From assembly GCF_042477335.2 (NCBI RefSeq), contig NC_091245.1:87582501-87646500 (forward strand): DNA of 64,000 nt, given 5' to 3'. The notes under the pieces are model-generated. The model saw only the letters and a list, made by a program, of their open reading frames with translations. It did no database searches and was not told the DNA's origin. Position numbers and translations under genes: made by a program. The stretch is from Ovis canadensis (taxonomy: Eukaryota; Chordata; Mammalia; Artiodactyla; Bovidae). Below, in pieces: positions 47,701-59,073 of the stretch (its first letter is position 1; the number at the start of each line of letters is the position of its first letter).

Positions 47701-50700
47701 AACAGAGACGATATATTCTCCTGATCTCCAAAGGGCTCTGCAGCAATTGAGCCTCCACCTGTTGTTCTGAGATTGTCAGATCTGTAGTTGGTGCTGGGAT
47801 TTGGGTACATACAGAGGAGTCCTGTGCAAGGATTTCATCTTGACACCTCTTATGGTGGGCAGTTCCTTTACTCCTCATCTCCAGTCCCTTTTTCCTTCCT
47901 GTTATCCCAGTTTCCTTCCCAGAGATGCAGTAGTACATCATTTTAAGTCACATTCACTGATCTGATCCTCTCCCCTGTAGGAGACACTGTGTCAGGCACA
48001 AGTGGGATACAGAAGTCATGTAGTCCTGGTGCCCAGCCTCTTGGGCTCAGTGCAGCTGGGGAACTATAGGAACCCTGAGCAGTGTGGTATGGGTGGAGCC
48101 ACCTTGGTTCTGGAGGAGCACAGCCTGACCTCACCTCCCAGCTCATCATTCACCAACTGGAGAGCAGCAGGGTCTGCTTGGTGACAGATATGGGAATTTG
48201 GAGCTCTCGTCCAATAGGTTTTTTGGCCTACAATCTGTTTTGTATTCCTCCTTCCCATACTGAAATTTGCTTTCTCAGCTAGTTCTCATCAGCTCTGGTT
48301 TTGGTCCAAGGCTTGTTGCCTTGATAATTTTGCAAGAGCTGGGGTGACTGCCCAGCAGGGAGGATGGGGACTGATGTGGCCTGCAGTGTGGCCTGTTGGG
48401 CCCTGGGCTGTGGGGCACAGGCAGCCCTGGATCTTAGAGTCCTGGGCACTCTTGGGCACTGTCTGTCTTGGTAGAGTGGTGCACAGGTACACCTGAGTGT
48501 CTCACTGTCTGGTTGGCTGTAGCAGGACTGAGGATGATGTAGGCTGAGGCCAAGTGAGAGTGGACTCAGGTCCCATGCCAGGCAGTTGGTCTGTGTCTTT
48601 TAAGTGGACCAGTCTTGCTGCTCCACACCTTCCTATCAGGTTTCATCCATGTTTTGCTGAGTAATTGGGTGAAATGTGGTCTCCTCTTTATGTTGCCTGG
48701 CCGCTTTCTGAGCCCTTCAGTTTTGCTAGGCATTCATCCCTCTGTGGGCAAACCCTGTGAAGTAGGAGCCTTTTGTGAGGCAGAGATTATTTTTTGCTTG
48801 ATGAGAGGAACAAATACTCCTATGATGAGATGTCAGTGGAGAAACATTTGACACCGCTTAAGAGGAGTGAGTTTTGACTTTATTTGGAGACCTTCAATTT
48901 TGTTTGGAACCCAGGAGACAGCTTCTGATAGAGCTCTGAAGATGTAGGGTAGGAGACAGTAGGTCTATGAATTTTTGGCTGAGATATACATATAGTCAAG
49001 CATGCATCTTGGTAAAAGATTAATGCTAATTATTGAAAAGCAAACATCTCAAGTCAATGATCTTAGTGCTTTTCTCTGTGTAGGAAGATGGGTAAATCTG
49101 GAGTCATGAAAATTCTTTTTTTGAGATGCATCCTAACTCTCTGGGGACCCCAGGTCTGAAACACAGAATGTTTCATCCTGGTTTTCTTCATCCTGAAATC
49201 TCCTCAGGGTGGACTGTCTGTGGTTGATGTGGTAGATTGAAGCTTACCCCTTTCTGTAACCAGTTAAGGGGGACTATCTTCAGGCTTTTACTGGTCATGG
49301 AAACGATGTAAGATTTGCATTCATTCTTTTATTTTCATAAATTTTTTTAAAGTTGTTTACTTAGTTTTGGCTGAGCTGGGTCTGCGTTGCTGGGCCTGGG
49401 CTTTCTCTGGTTGCAGGGAGCTCGGTCTACTTTCTAGCTGCGGTGCTCCGGCTTCTAACGCAGTGGCCTTTCTTGTTGCAGAGCAGCAGACTCTCAGCAC
49501 TTGAGGTTCAGAGCTGTCGCTCTCAGGCTGTGGAGCACAGGCTCAGTTGCCCCGGGGCATGTGAAATCTTCCCAGACCAGGGATTGTACCCATGTCCCCT
49601 GTTTTGGCAGGCAGATTCTCAACCACTGAGCCGCCAGGGAAGTCCTTCATTCTTGACAAATCCTTTAAAAGGCTGTAAATTAGATTTTGGGTGAAGTTAA
49701 GTTAATCAGGCTTAGTCTCAGGTCATTTGTGCTATATTTACATATCTGACATGAAGAGATTTTTTAAAATATATAATGTTTTTGGCTACATTGGGTGTTG
49801 GTTGTGTCATGTAGAATCTTCCGTTGTGGCATCCGGCTTCTTCTGCTTGTGGTGCATGGGCTCCAGAGCACATGGGCTCAGTAGTTGTGGTGTGCGGGCT
49901 TAGTTGCCCCAGGGTATATGGGATGTTAGTTCCTTGACCAGGGATTGAACTGCCTTCACTGCACTGGAAGGCAGATTCCTAACAACAGGACCTCCAGGAA
50001 AGTCCTCTGATACGTGGAGATTTGCAAGACAAACACAGTTGCTTTCAATTCCCTGAAGAACTGGGCTGCTACCTAAATGATATCAAAAGATGGATTTGAC
50101 CCACTACATTTATTAAAATTTTGCTTTCTTATATGAGTAGGTAAATTTCCAACTAAAGTGGAAATCAAAAGATTTCTATATTCTAGAACTTTAGGGATCA
50201 GTGTATCATGTGTTCAAATGTTTGCAGAAGGCCCTCTTTCTGAGTGCACAAGTCAAACTCAGTCCTGTTTACCCTAGGTCAAAAACAAAAGCAACCAACC
50301 AAACAAAACTCCCAAACCAAACTCCAGTATTGCTTTTATTAAGTACCAGGCACCAGCCTCAGTTGGATCCAGGGTATCGGAAGCATGGACGGCAAGGCAA
50401 GAGAGATATATAGATATAGAGAGAGATAAGGGAAGAATTTGCAGTTAAGAGAATAGAGGAGAGAAAAGAGGCTGATATTCCTTGGTTTATGCGGAAAGCC
50501 AATAAAGCCTCAGACAAGAGACTTGCTCTGTTCACATAGGCGGCAGGCGAACTCTCGAATAGCGGAAGGTGCCCTACCTTGGGCACCTTCTCGACTGGGT
50601 CTTAGAAGCCCAGGCAGGAAAATGAACTCAAAGGGCCCCTGCACTCCAGGGAATTTGCCTGAAAAAGAGTGAAAGAGAGAAAGAAAGTACGACATGGGGA

Positions 50701-53700
50701 GGCCAAGCTTGTGTAAGACCCGTAACTTTATTTTCAAAAGGAGCTTTTATACCCTAATTTTTACATAATGGAAGATGCAGAGTCATGCAGGGGCAGCAGT
50801 CCTGACCCTTATCAATACCAGGCTTTCTTTCTGCATACCTTTCTGTATACAAAAGGTCTCAGGTGATTTACATTATCTTCTGGCCAGGAGGCCTGTTAAC
50901 ATTTTATGGCTCTTTTCCTTGATAAATGTTAATCAACCAAAAACCTCATTTTCCCTTAAAGTGTTTTTTCTTTATTCTGCATCACCCTCAAAGTACTAAA
51001 TAAAGTTACATTCCTAAAGAACGAAGGTGCAGTGGGTTACCACAAAGAAAGTACTTAACTCACAGATCTAATGTTGTTAATGCCAGGGCTACTACCTGTT
51101 TTTTCTATATACCAACTATATCAACAAATAAAAGATATGAAAACTTGGCAGCTAGTATTGGCTCAACAATGAAACTGTTAACCAGTTCTATTCTAATGAT
51201 TTTTAACTTCTTGACAGGCTCTACATTCCTAGAGTATTTTAAGCTTCCTATGCCTCTTGCAGTTGGGAGGCTGTAAACAATCACATGCGTAGTTGTAAAA
51301 GTCTAGATAAACTTGTCAGGCAGGCTAGAAAGCCATCAGAGGGGTTTTTGGATTGAAACACTCTTATTATGCCCAGGAGACTTATTAACCAAAGCTCTAA
51401 GTTGATTTTCTCTGAGAAAGGTGGTCGGGGATAGCCCCCTGTTAATGTCAGAGGAGTTGGTGAAAGTCATAAAGTAGTAAGACAGACAGACTCTGGTTTT
51501 TGGGGTAGATGCTCGAGCAGTTCCAGGGGATCCCTTGAGTCCTGATCCGCCTTGCCCGTCAGGTCTCTCCACATAACCTTGTCATGGGTGGGATCTCCCG
51601 TGCTGGCTCCCGGCAATTAGGCCCTGAATCTTAGATTGCCTTTTTAACCTTATGGTGTGTGGGCTCAGGTAAGCCTGTTGGTTTCCTCTGTTATCTTTAA
51701 TTAACATTTCCTGAGAGGCAGATGATATGCCCTGTCTTATGCCAGGCAGGGGCGCATTCCCCAGTGAGACATGTTTGTATATCCCCACAGTATAATCAGG
51801 TAACAGAGATATAACCATCTTACATAAGGCCTGTTCAAATATACCACTTTTTAGCATGTTACTGAGTCCATGTTTAGTCTGCTTGCTGCACAGTGGGCCA
51901 ATCATCTGAGAGATGAGGTGCAGACTGAGAAGCTGGCAGACTAATGTCTCAAAATAACCATCTTATCAGGGTCTGATGCCAGGCTCTTTTATATAGCAGA
52001 GAAGGGGGAGGTGAGGAAGTAAAGTAAAAAGGTCATTAATATTGCAAACATCTCCTGGAATTGCCAGTTGAGGGGGGGGTGCGGGGGATATGTTAATTTT
52101 TTCCTTCCTGTAGCCATCCACATGTGGACAGGGTCCTGAACAAGGGCACTCTGGCTTAACATTCAGGCACAGGGGTAGGGTTCCCCAAGGCAGGCCGTTA
52201 TGTATGGAGGGTATCCTTGTAGTGAACAAAAGCAATGGGAAGCAAGGTTTAAAGTAAAAGAAACAGATCTGGCCTTCTCTGTGGGTAGAGTGGGTAAGAA
52301 TCTGCCTGCCAATGCAGGGGACATGGGTTCACTCCTTGTTCTGGGAAGATTCCACATGATGCAGAGCAACTAAGCCTGCACCACAACTCATGCGCCTGGC
52401 TCTCGGGCCTGAGAGCCGCAGCTACTAGTCTGTGTGCTGCACCTGCCTCCTGAAGCCCCGCACCTAGAGTCTGTGCACCACCACAGGGGGAGCTACGGCA
52501 ATGAGAAGCCTGTGCATCATAATGAAGAGTAGCCCTCACTGGCTGCAACTAGAGAAAGCCCAGCTCATAGTGAAGACCCAGGGCAGCCAAAAGAAAAAAG
52601 ATACAAATCTTAAAAAAAAAAAAGAAACATCCAACATGGAGGCAGATTTTGTTCTTCCCTTTAACAAATAAACTTTCATCTCAATTCTATCAACTATCAA
52701 TATTTTACCTTTAACCATAGCCCTTGTAAGGATCCTGTTAACAAGTCTTGGTCTTACAAGGAGTCCCAGAAACCTTCGTTTTTATTCCCTGGCCATTTAC
52801 CCAGTTCTGTCCCCAGTGAGGGGTTGAGCCAAGGGACCCAGGCTTTTTTTGTCAGTCTTTATTGGATTGTTTGGCATATTGCCCTGAGCAATTGCTGGTG
52901 AATTTTTGTACTTTCTTCCCTTTAAATTTTTCCTACACTGTGGTAAATAGAGTGGATTTGTTTGGGTCTCTTTAACATTTATGGGGACTGATAAGGGGTC
53001 TTTTTGGCTCGTCCAAAACATCTTTTTTGGTAGTGCTGTATCAAAATCTTTAATTTCATGCCATCAAAGTCTGTTTCATCTTTCATACCTCTTAATAGGC
53101 ATCTAAATATTTTCATCCTATTGGGACCAGTCCCTTTAAAATTTCGAGTTTGTAGGAAGAACTCACTTGACTTTCCCCTCAGCTTTTAACTATTCCCTTG
53201 TTAATTAACCTAATGAACTTTAATTATTCTTTTGTTTTTATTAGCATCTGTAATATCCATTGAGGGGAAGCTGAGACCATAAATAAAACTCTAGGAACAA
53301 TGTTTGTTGGTTGGTTGATTGGCTTGAAACTAAGGAAGTTCTTAAGTTTAGCCACCATTATATATCTGTGTATCCACCCTTTAGTTTGATTTTTCCATAG
53401 GGACCAGCTAAACAACTGTTTTCAATGAGAGATCTCTAAAAATTTACCAATTTGGCAGGTTTCCCAGTTTAAAGGATCCATTGTTAGAATTCTTAGTCAT
53501 GATTCAAACCAATAAGAGGCAAGAGGAATCCCCACAAGAGAGTGCGAAGGATGCATCCTTCTCAAGAGCCAGGAAGCTTACTCACAAATATCGTCTAAGA
53601 GAGTAAAGGACTTTGTTGTGCAGGGAGACACAAGGAGCATTGAAATAACAAAGACCCTTTATGAACTGGGCCCCCTAATGACACATTTACCTAATGCTAG

Positions 53701-55871
53701 CGTAGCTGGACAAAAAGACCCTTGGAATCACAGTCTATGCAACTTGCTGCCAACCATACACCGTATGTGTGCCTTCACGATTAGAGAGACTAAGCTTTCA
53801 AAGTGCACTGGAAGATGCCTAAGAAGATGAGGTAGAACTTTTACGTCTCAAGGCTACAGGGAGACGATGCAAGTTCTTCCTAGAAGGACTTTTGTTCCCT
53901 TAAGGTCAGCATTTGAAAACAAAACTTTTTTTGGCCAAAATAATCACAGTTTTACCAGGCCTTCTAAATCATTCAGTCTTTTTGATCTTAAACCCCATTC
54001 CTCTAGCTGTGTACTAATAAAAAAACCCTAATTTTGAGTGTCAAAGAACCCCTTTTGACCATTTTTAGGATGAAATCTCCTTGGGATAGTTTGCCCAATT
54101 AAGTAAGTATCTGCAAGTATAAACTCCAGTCTTAGGTTGGCAATCTGTCACCCCTCTTTCTTTTGTTTATAAAGCTTTGTTTCCCATTTCACAGTATGTT
54201 TGTCAGGATAAATTTCTTCTGATAAGTGTGTGTGGTGGGCCGTTCGGCTGTTTGTGAGCTTAACTCTCCTCGTTGTCACCCTGTAGTCATTTCAGGTCTT
54301 TGATATGTCTCAGACAGTCTGAAAACATAGTGGGCATTGGGAACATAGGTTGGCCAAACCTTTGTGTGTGTCCCTGGATGAGCAAGTTTCTTTAGAAAGT
54401 GGGATTCCCTATGGGATTGCTGTGTGGTATGAGGACTTGCCTCCACCACTCCTGCAAGTTTCTCAATTGCCTGAAAAAGCCTTGCTTGGCCAGGAGGAGC
54501 CCTGTCCCTTATCTATGGAGCTAAGAGATCTCGTGTGGTATGTACACTATATTCCAGCCAACTCTGGTAAATTAGTCAGTCCAAGGAAGGACACCAACCA
54601 GTCCCTGACCTACGCACCCAACCTGAACCTGCCCAGTGTCTCAGCTGGGTACTTTCTCAGTATCTCTAAAATGAGATGGCAGGAAGCTTTTTCATGTATC
54701 AGTAAAGAAAACTCAGGACTGTCAACCAAGATGGTAAATGGCAGATCATGAGAGATTCACCTAAATTCATATGATCACATACAGAGGTGGACCGCACAAT
54801 GGGCCTTGCTGGTACCAAGGCTCCAGCTCCTTGTAAGCTTCCAATCCCAGTAAGAAGTCTCATTTGAACTCCTTTGTGGTCACTATAACTGTCGACTGGA
54901 AACAAAGCCCACACAATGTAAGAGCAGTGAGTTTCCCTTTTAATTGGAGACCTGTATGCTAGGAGACACCCTCTCAGATACCTCAGATCTCTGGGAAACT
55001 GCGTTCAGGAGGTGGAGGAGGAGGTCTGGAAAATTGGAGTAATCAATTATACATCTTGGTAAAGAGTACTGCTAATCACCAAAAGCTAGGGATCTCAAGT
55101 TACTGATTTTACTGCTTTACTCTGCATAGAAAACTATACAGACCTAGGTTGATTATAGAGTACTTCTTTAGATGCATCTTAACTAACTGGTGTGTATCCA
55201 AACCAGAGAATGTTTCATCTGTTGTTTTCCCATCCTGACTTCCCCTACGGGCACACTGTTGGTGGGCAACTGTCAGGACTGGTCACTTAACTGTTTGTAT
55301 AAGCGGATGATGAGTGAGTCTCCTTGTTTTTTTTTCCAACTATGAGGAAGGGGGTGCAGCAGAGAGACCTCAGAATTGAGAGGGAGAGCAAGCAGGCTGC
55401 ATTCTAGCCATATTACTTCTGTGCAGTGTGAGCATGAGGGAGGTGCTTATCTTCTGTGTGCCTCAGTTTCCCATCTGATAAGTGGTCTCAGTAGAACCCA
55501 TCTTGCAGGGGAGTCATTTAGAGATTCTGAACCTATGTCATCATCTCCAGCAACAAGCACTGGGTGGAGTCTCCAAATGTCCTGTTTTATCAAGATATCA
55601 CTTGAATTACAGATAATTGGCAGAGCTAACGTTCCAGAGCTGGGGACACGAGGAGGATGGTATTTTGTCCCAATATTTGACTCCATGTGGAAGGGCTATA
55701 TCTCGGTTGCAAACTTAGGGAGACCTGCATGAACCATAGTGGGGCAGTAAACCTGAAGCCTGACCTTTTTCCCACCCTCAGGGCCTGAAGAAGATCTCTG
55801 CCTACATGAAGTCCAGCCGCTTCCTCCCAAGCCCTCTGTTCCTGAAGCTTGCCATGTGGGGCAACAAGTAG
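44743..55871 (+). CDS. GSTM1: GSTM copy D: complete mu-class glutathione S-transferase gene, GSTM1-type, 8 exons, 218 codons
   Basis: Coding exons: 44743-44778, 45081-45156, 45573-45637, 45938-46019, 46117-46217, 46940-47035, 47123-47233, 55782-55871. Sizes and phases match the GSTM pattern exactly, all introns are GT-AG, and no stop occurs before TAG. Begins [12 protein letters not shown]; Tyr7, Trp8, Arg43, Trp46, Lys50, Asn59, Gln72, Ser73, Asp106 and Tyr116 are all present, as is Phe57 of the lock-and-key dimer contact. Predicted cytosolic homodimer conjugating glutathione to electrophiles. Oddities: Leu210 (Ser in human M1, Thr in M2), Met214 where A and C have Val, and Ala at codon 147 (KRAWFAG; usually KRPWFAG). 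Intron 7 is 8.5 kb and contains an LTR region and a duplicated block. The symbol is by resemblance to the GSTM1-type sequence; orthology numbering within GSTM is not secure. Confidence 0.93.
48855..49230 (+). repeat. Direct repeat, left copy, in intron 7 of copy D
   Basis: Aligns as a diverged direct repeat with 54918-55250 in the same intron. Shared landmarks are gcatcttggtaaa / acatcttggtaaa, then aatgctaat / actgctaat, then gatgcatc followed by agaatgtttcatc. Confidence 0.75.
49340..49645 (-). mobile_element. Long tRNA-Glu SINE (CHRL type), antisense, intron 7 of copy D
   Basis: Antisense long CHR SINE ending with the reversed head (gagccgccagggaagtcc). Short flanking repeat ttcattctt at about 49319 and 49646. 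Confidence 0.85.
49757..50006 (-). mobile_element. tRNA-Glu-derived SINE (CHR type), antisense, intron 7 of copy D
   Basis: Antisense, with the ttgaccagggattgaactg box and reversed head (ggacctccaggaaagtcc). More diverged than its neighbour. Confidence 0.82.
50340..51616 (-). mobile_element. Endogenous retrovirus LTR (fossil), antisense, probably ERV2/ERVK-like, in intron 7 of copy D
   Basis: Read on the minus strand, the element starts TGCCGGGAGCCAGC near 51616 and runs through a long U3-like part. An AATAAA-bearing R region lies near 50720-50740, followed by a U5-like part. The R-U5 part is related to the 412-bp solo LTR at 58662-59073. The left (3') edge is uncertain by tens of bases. No intact viral gene accompanies it. 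It is a fossil; moderate divergence from related copies suggests an insertion within ruminant evolution. Confidence 0.65.
51617..54917. other. Copy D intron 7 sequence beside the LTR, partly ERV-like, no gene recognised
   Basis: Absent from introns of A, B and C. Parts may be old retroviral internal or 3' sequence belonging to the adjacent LTR, but no recognisable gag, pol or env remains. The longest open frame (54350-54751, +) resembles nothing I know. A sense SINE interrupts it at 52266-52612. Confidence 0.4.
52266..52612 (+). mobile_element. Long tRNA-Glu SINE (CHRL type), sense, intron 7 of copy D
   Basis: Full-length long CHR SINE with A-rich tail. Flanking aaagaaaca occurs on both sides (about 52257-52265 and 52613-52621). 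It sits inside the ERV-like stretch, so it is younger than that insertion. Confidence 0.88.
54918..55250 (+). repeat. Direct repeat, right copy, in intron 7 of copy D
   Basis: Diverged second copy of 48855-49230. It runs on into the normal 3' part of intron 7 (55250-55781), which aligns with C 41600-42177. Confidence 0.75.
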
Positions 55872-56310
55872 TGCCCACAACCAGGAGATGGGCGTGAGGA
55901 GCCAGTGCCTTGGAGACCAGGTGGACCTTCCTGCCTGCGGAACCATCTGTCTTTTTCTTTCTCTTGTTCACTCTAGATGGTGCCTTAACCCCCTTATCTC
56001 CCTCCCACTCCCCCTTTCCATCCATCCTTTAATTCAGTTTCCCATTTTTTTTTTCTTTTTTCTTTTTTTTTTAGCAAAGATCCTCCCCCACCCCACATTA
56101 TCCCTCGTGCACTAAAGCCATGTAGACTATCCTTCCCTTCCATGGTTGCTCCTTCATTGAGGAGCCCAGTCAGGTCCCTGGCCCATGGAGCTGTGTTCTG
56201 AGCTCCCAGCGTTGCCCTGAAGACCAGCACTGGCCTGGTGTGAAGTCCGTGCTTCCCAGTGTGGTTCCTGCCCAGCCTGTCTGATCCCAGTAAAGCCTTA
56301 TCACACCTGC
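55872..56310 (+). other. 3' UTR of GSTM copy D
   Basis: From TAG to the variant poly(A) signal AGTAAA at 56289-56294. It carries a T-rich run at about 56047-56072 absent from C. Confidence 0.8.
56289..56294 (+). terminator. Variant poly(A) signal AGTAAA of copy D
   Basis: Same variant hexamer as copy C, at the aligned position. Confidence 0.7.
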
Positions 56311-56420
56311 TGTGTCCTGTCTTATTCCCTCCTGACTTCCTGGAGTCATGACCTACTATGTTGGGTGTGTGGTGGTGTCCATTTTCCCTTCTGTTGTGCT
56401 CTGCAGGGCTGCATGGATGG

Positions 56421-56421
<1 letters not shown>

Positions 56422-56463
<42 letters not shown>
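56422..56463. repeat. (GT)n microsatellite, about 21 uninterrupted units
   Basis: Perfect dinucleotide run about 130 bp after the D poly(A) signal. The aligned position after C (about 42750) has only gtgtgtggggg, so the run expanded on the D copy. Likely length-polymorphic. Confidence 0.97.
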
Positions 56464-56464
<1 letters not shown>

Positions 56465-57029
56465 TGGGAGGTTGGGCACAGGTGGGATTATACTATTGCT
56501 TGTTCATTCCTATCTCCACTTCATGCACCTCTGTTTCTTGGCGTGAGGTGTCTACAGAAGGGGGGCCCTTCTGTGCCTGGTTCCCTCTTTAATTCAGCAT
56601 TCATGGGCTGCCTCCTTTCAGCTTGTAGTACTCTGTGTCATGGTTCAGGGGGCTCTGGGGTGCTGGGGAGGTCTGAGTAGTCTACTGATGGAGTGGGATC
56701 CTGTTGGATTCACTTCTGTCACCTTCTCCTGGAAGTTTTCTCTGCTTTAGATACTCTTCATCTGTGTTCTTACAACATATATCAATAACATTTGCTTCCA
56801 GTGTATTATAATCATTGTTTTGCTTGTTTTTTCTCTAACTTGGTCATAAAGATATTGAGGAGAGAATCCATTTCTTATTTGACTTTATATCTCACATCTA
56901 TTATACTGCCTTGCAACAGTAAATGTTCAATAAATGTTGGAAACGTGAAAGAAGTATCTCTAGTTAAAACCCTGGGCATCTCTAGAGGCATTTCATGGAC
57001 TTAGAGCTCTGCATAGAGGTGCCTAGCTT

Positions 57030-57245
57030 CCTGGTGGTGCTAGTGGTAAAGAGCCCTCCTGCCAGTGCCGGAGATGTCAGAGATACAGGTGCGGCCCTTG
57101 GGTGGGGGAGATCCGCTGGAGGAGGGCATGGCAGCCTACTTTAGCATCTTTGCCTGGAGAATCCCATGAACAGAGGAGCCTAGCAGGCTACAGTCCATGG
57201 AATCGCAGAGAGTCAGACTCAACGGAAGCGACTCCACACTATATA
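57030..57245 (+). mobile_element. Bov-tA SINE
   Basis: Head cttcctggtggtgctagtgg followed by the Bov-A body ending agagtcagactcaacgg. Moderately diverged. Confidence 0.87.
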
Positions 57246-57949
57246 GTTTCTTGAGCCACTTAATATAAAGAATGAACATCAGAAGATTTGAAATCTATAG
57301 GTCTATGGGAAAGCCATTCGGTCTCCCTAACTGAAGCATGTAGTGGGCTGTAGCTGGCCCTTAGATAACTTGACCTGAAATGAGCAGGGCTAGTGTGTGG
57401 ACCAAAGTGTACCCGCTCTGTGCAGTCAGGAGGGAGAATGCCATTTGAGGTAAAGTGTAGGCCTCATCAGATAACAATATGATTGGCAGGTCCTTGAAAG
57501 AGTGGCTGGATGGTGAAGTTGGGCTTGTTATAGCACAGCCTCAAGTCTTGACTTGGCCTCAAGTCATCGCCCTCAGGTTCTTTGGAGAAGAGTCTTGTTG
57601 GGTATTTGTCTCAGTGGTCATTTCTTGTAGTTATTAAGCAAAAAATATTAAGCAAATGTAGGAATAATGTGAAATAAAGATTTTTTAAATAAATGTTTAA
57701 GTAAAACTGCTAACATAAAAAAGTCCAGTAAACTAATAGTTAATGAAACTTATAAGTCAGTAAATATTTTTGGTTTTGCAAGCCATGTGGTCTATATCAT
57801 CACAATTGTTCACTTTTATAAATATAGTGTGAAAGCAGCCATGGGACATACATAAATGAATGAATGGGGCTGTATTTCAACAGAACTTCAAAAACAGGTG
57901 AACTTATTTCTCTGACTCCAGATTTATATGCTCAAATTGAGAGGGCATA

Positions 57950-58075
57950 GCTAGTGTGGGAGGGAGGGTTAAGACAGAGGGGACATATGTATACCTATGG
58001 CTGATTCATGTTGATTATATGACAGAAATCAACACAATATTATAAAGCAATTATCCTTCAAAAAAATAATAAATA
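57950..58075 (+). mobile_element. Ruminant L1 3' tail
   Basis: Recognised by ggctgattcatgttgatt, gacagaaatcaacacaata and aagcaattatccttc, followed by an A-rich tail. Confidence 0.7.
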
Positions 58076-58190
58076 ACTATCTAAAAACTTAAATCTTAGA
58101 CTCAGACGTAAGAGGTGACCATGAAAAAAACCCTAAAGAACAAAATAACTCAATCCTTTTTAAGAAATGAGGCAACATGTGATAATGAAG

Positions 58191-58454
58191 TGGAGAAGGC
58201 AATGGCACCCCCACTCCAGTACTCTTGCCTGGAAAATCCCATGGACGGAGGAGCCTGGTGCGCTGCAGTCCATGGGGTCTCAAATAGTCGGACACGACTT
58301 CACTTTCACTTTCACTTTCACTCTCATGCACTGGAGAAGGAAATGGCAACCCAGTCCAGTGTTCTTGCCTGGAGAGTCCCAGGGTTGGGGGAGCCTGGAA
58401 GGCTGCCGTCTCTGGAGCTGCACAGAGTCGGACACGACTGAAGTGACCTAGCAG
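58191..58454 (+). mobile_element. Bov-A2 SINE with target-site duplication
   Basis: Dimeric Bov-A2 with a (cacttt)n linker. An exact 11-bp repeat, tgataatgaag, lies at 58180-58190 and 58455-58465. Confidence 0.93.
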
Positions 58455-58661
58455 TGATAATGAAGACAGTTGCAAATAAAGGTTGAACACATTTGTTTAA
58501 ATGTGAAATATTTCTTCTTAATAGCATTTCTTGTTTTCCATACTGTTCATCGTAAACTTGGCTCCTTTTGTAAATTCTTGGAATCCTAGTTTGCATTTTG
58601 TTATTCAAAATGTTATAAGCAAGTGGAAAATTTTTGTCCCATATATAATTGGTATCTTGTC

Positions 58662-59073
58662 TGTCAGGAAGCATTTAACAGGAGGCTTGTAAGTTTTGAT
58701 TTTATCTTTGCTGAAAATAGCTGCCTTGTAAGACAATACAAATACACAATGTTGAATAAAACACCTCTGCTCCATCAGAGCTTTGGTCCCCATGTCTTGC
58801 TTTCTCTCCCCACCCCTCTCTCCCTCCCACCCCCCCTCTCTTTTTCAGGCTGATACCCTGGAGCGCAGAGGCCTTCTGGGTTCACTTTCCTGCCCTGGCT
58901 TCCTTCCCCGCCTCGAGAGGGCGCCTGAGGCCTTCATGAACAGAGCAAGCCCCGTGGAAGGGTTTTTTGGCTTTCTGCATAAACCAAGGAATATCAGCCT
59001 CTTTCTCTTTCCTTTACTTTCTTATCAGTTGACTCTGGACCACCAGGTTCCGGTCCATTAAAGGACCTCAACA
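58662..59073 (+). mobile_element. Solo LTR (fossil, ERV2/ERVK-like), 412 bp, upstream of copy E
   Basis: Begins tgtcaggaag and ends cctcaaca, the usual TG...CA ends. An AATAAA lies near 58755. A 6-bp flanking repeat with one mismatch (cttgtc 58656-58661, tttgtc 59074-59079) fits an ERV2-class insertion. The aligned sites in B (about 8635-8645) and C (about 30638-30645) are empty. R-U5 is related to the antisense LTR in intron 7 of D. Looks whole as a solo LTR; no internal region remains. Confidence 0.8.

Larger units (their letters stand above)
56776..58190. other. D-E spacer, no gene
   Basis: A/T-rich DNA containing a Bov-tA SINE (57030-57245), a ruminant L1 3' tail (about 57950-58075), and otherwise unrecognised sequence. 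No coding exon is seen. Confidence 0.6.

Noticed and set aside
54350-54751. 133-codon open frame in intron 7 of copy D
   Set aside because: No recognisable domain, no splice context, and located within ERV-like DNA. Too weak to call a gene.
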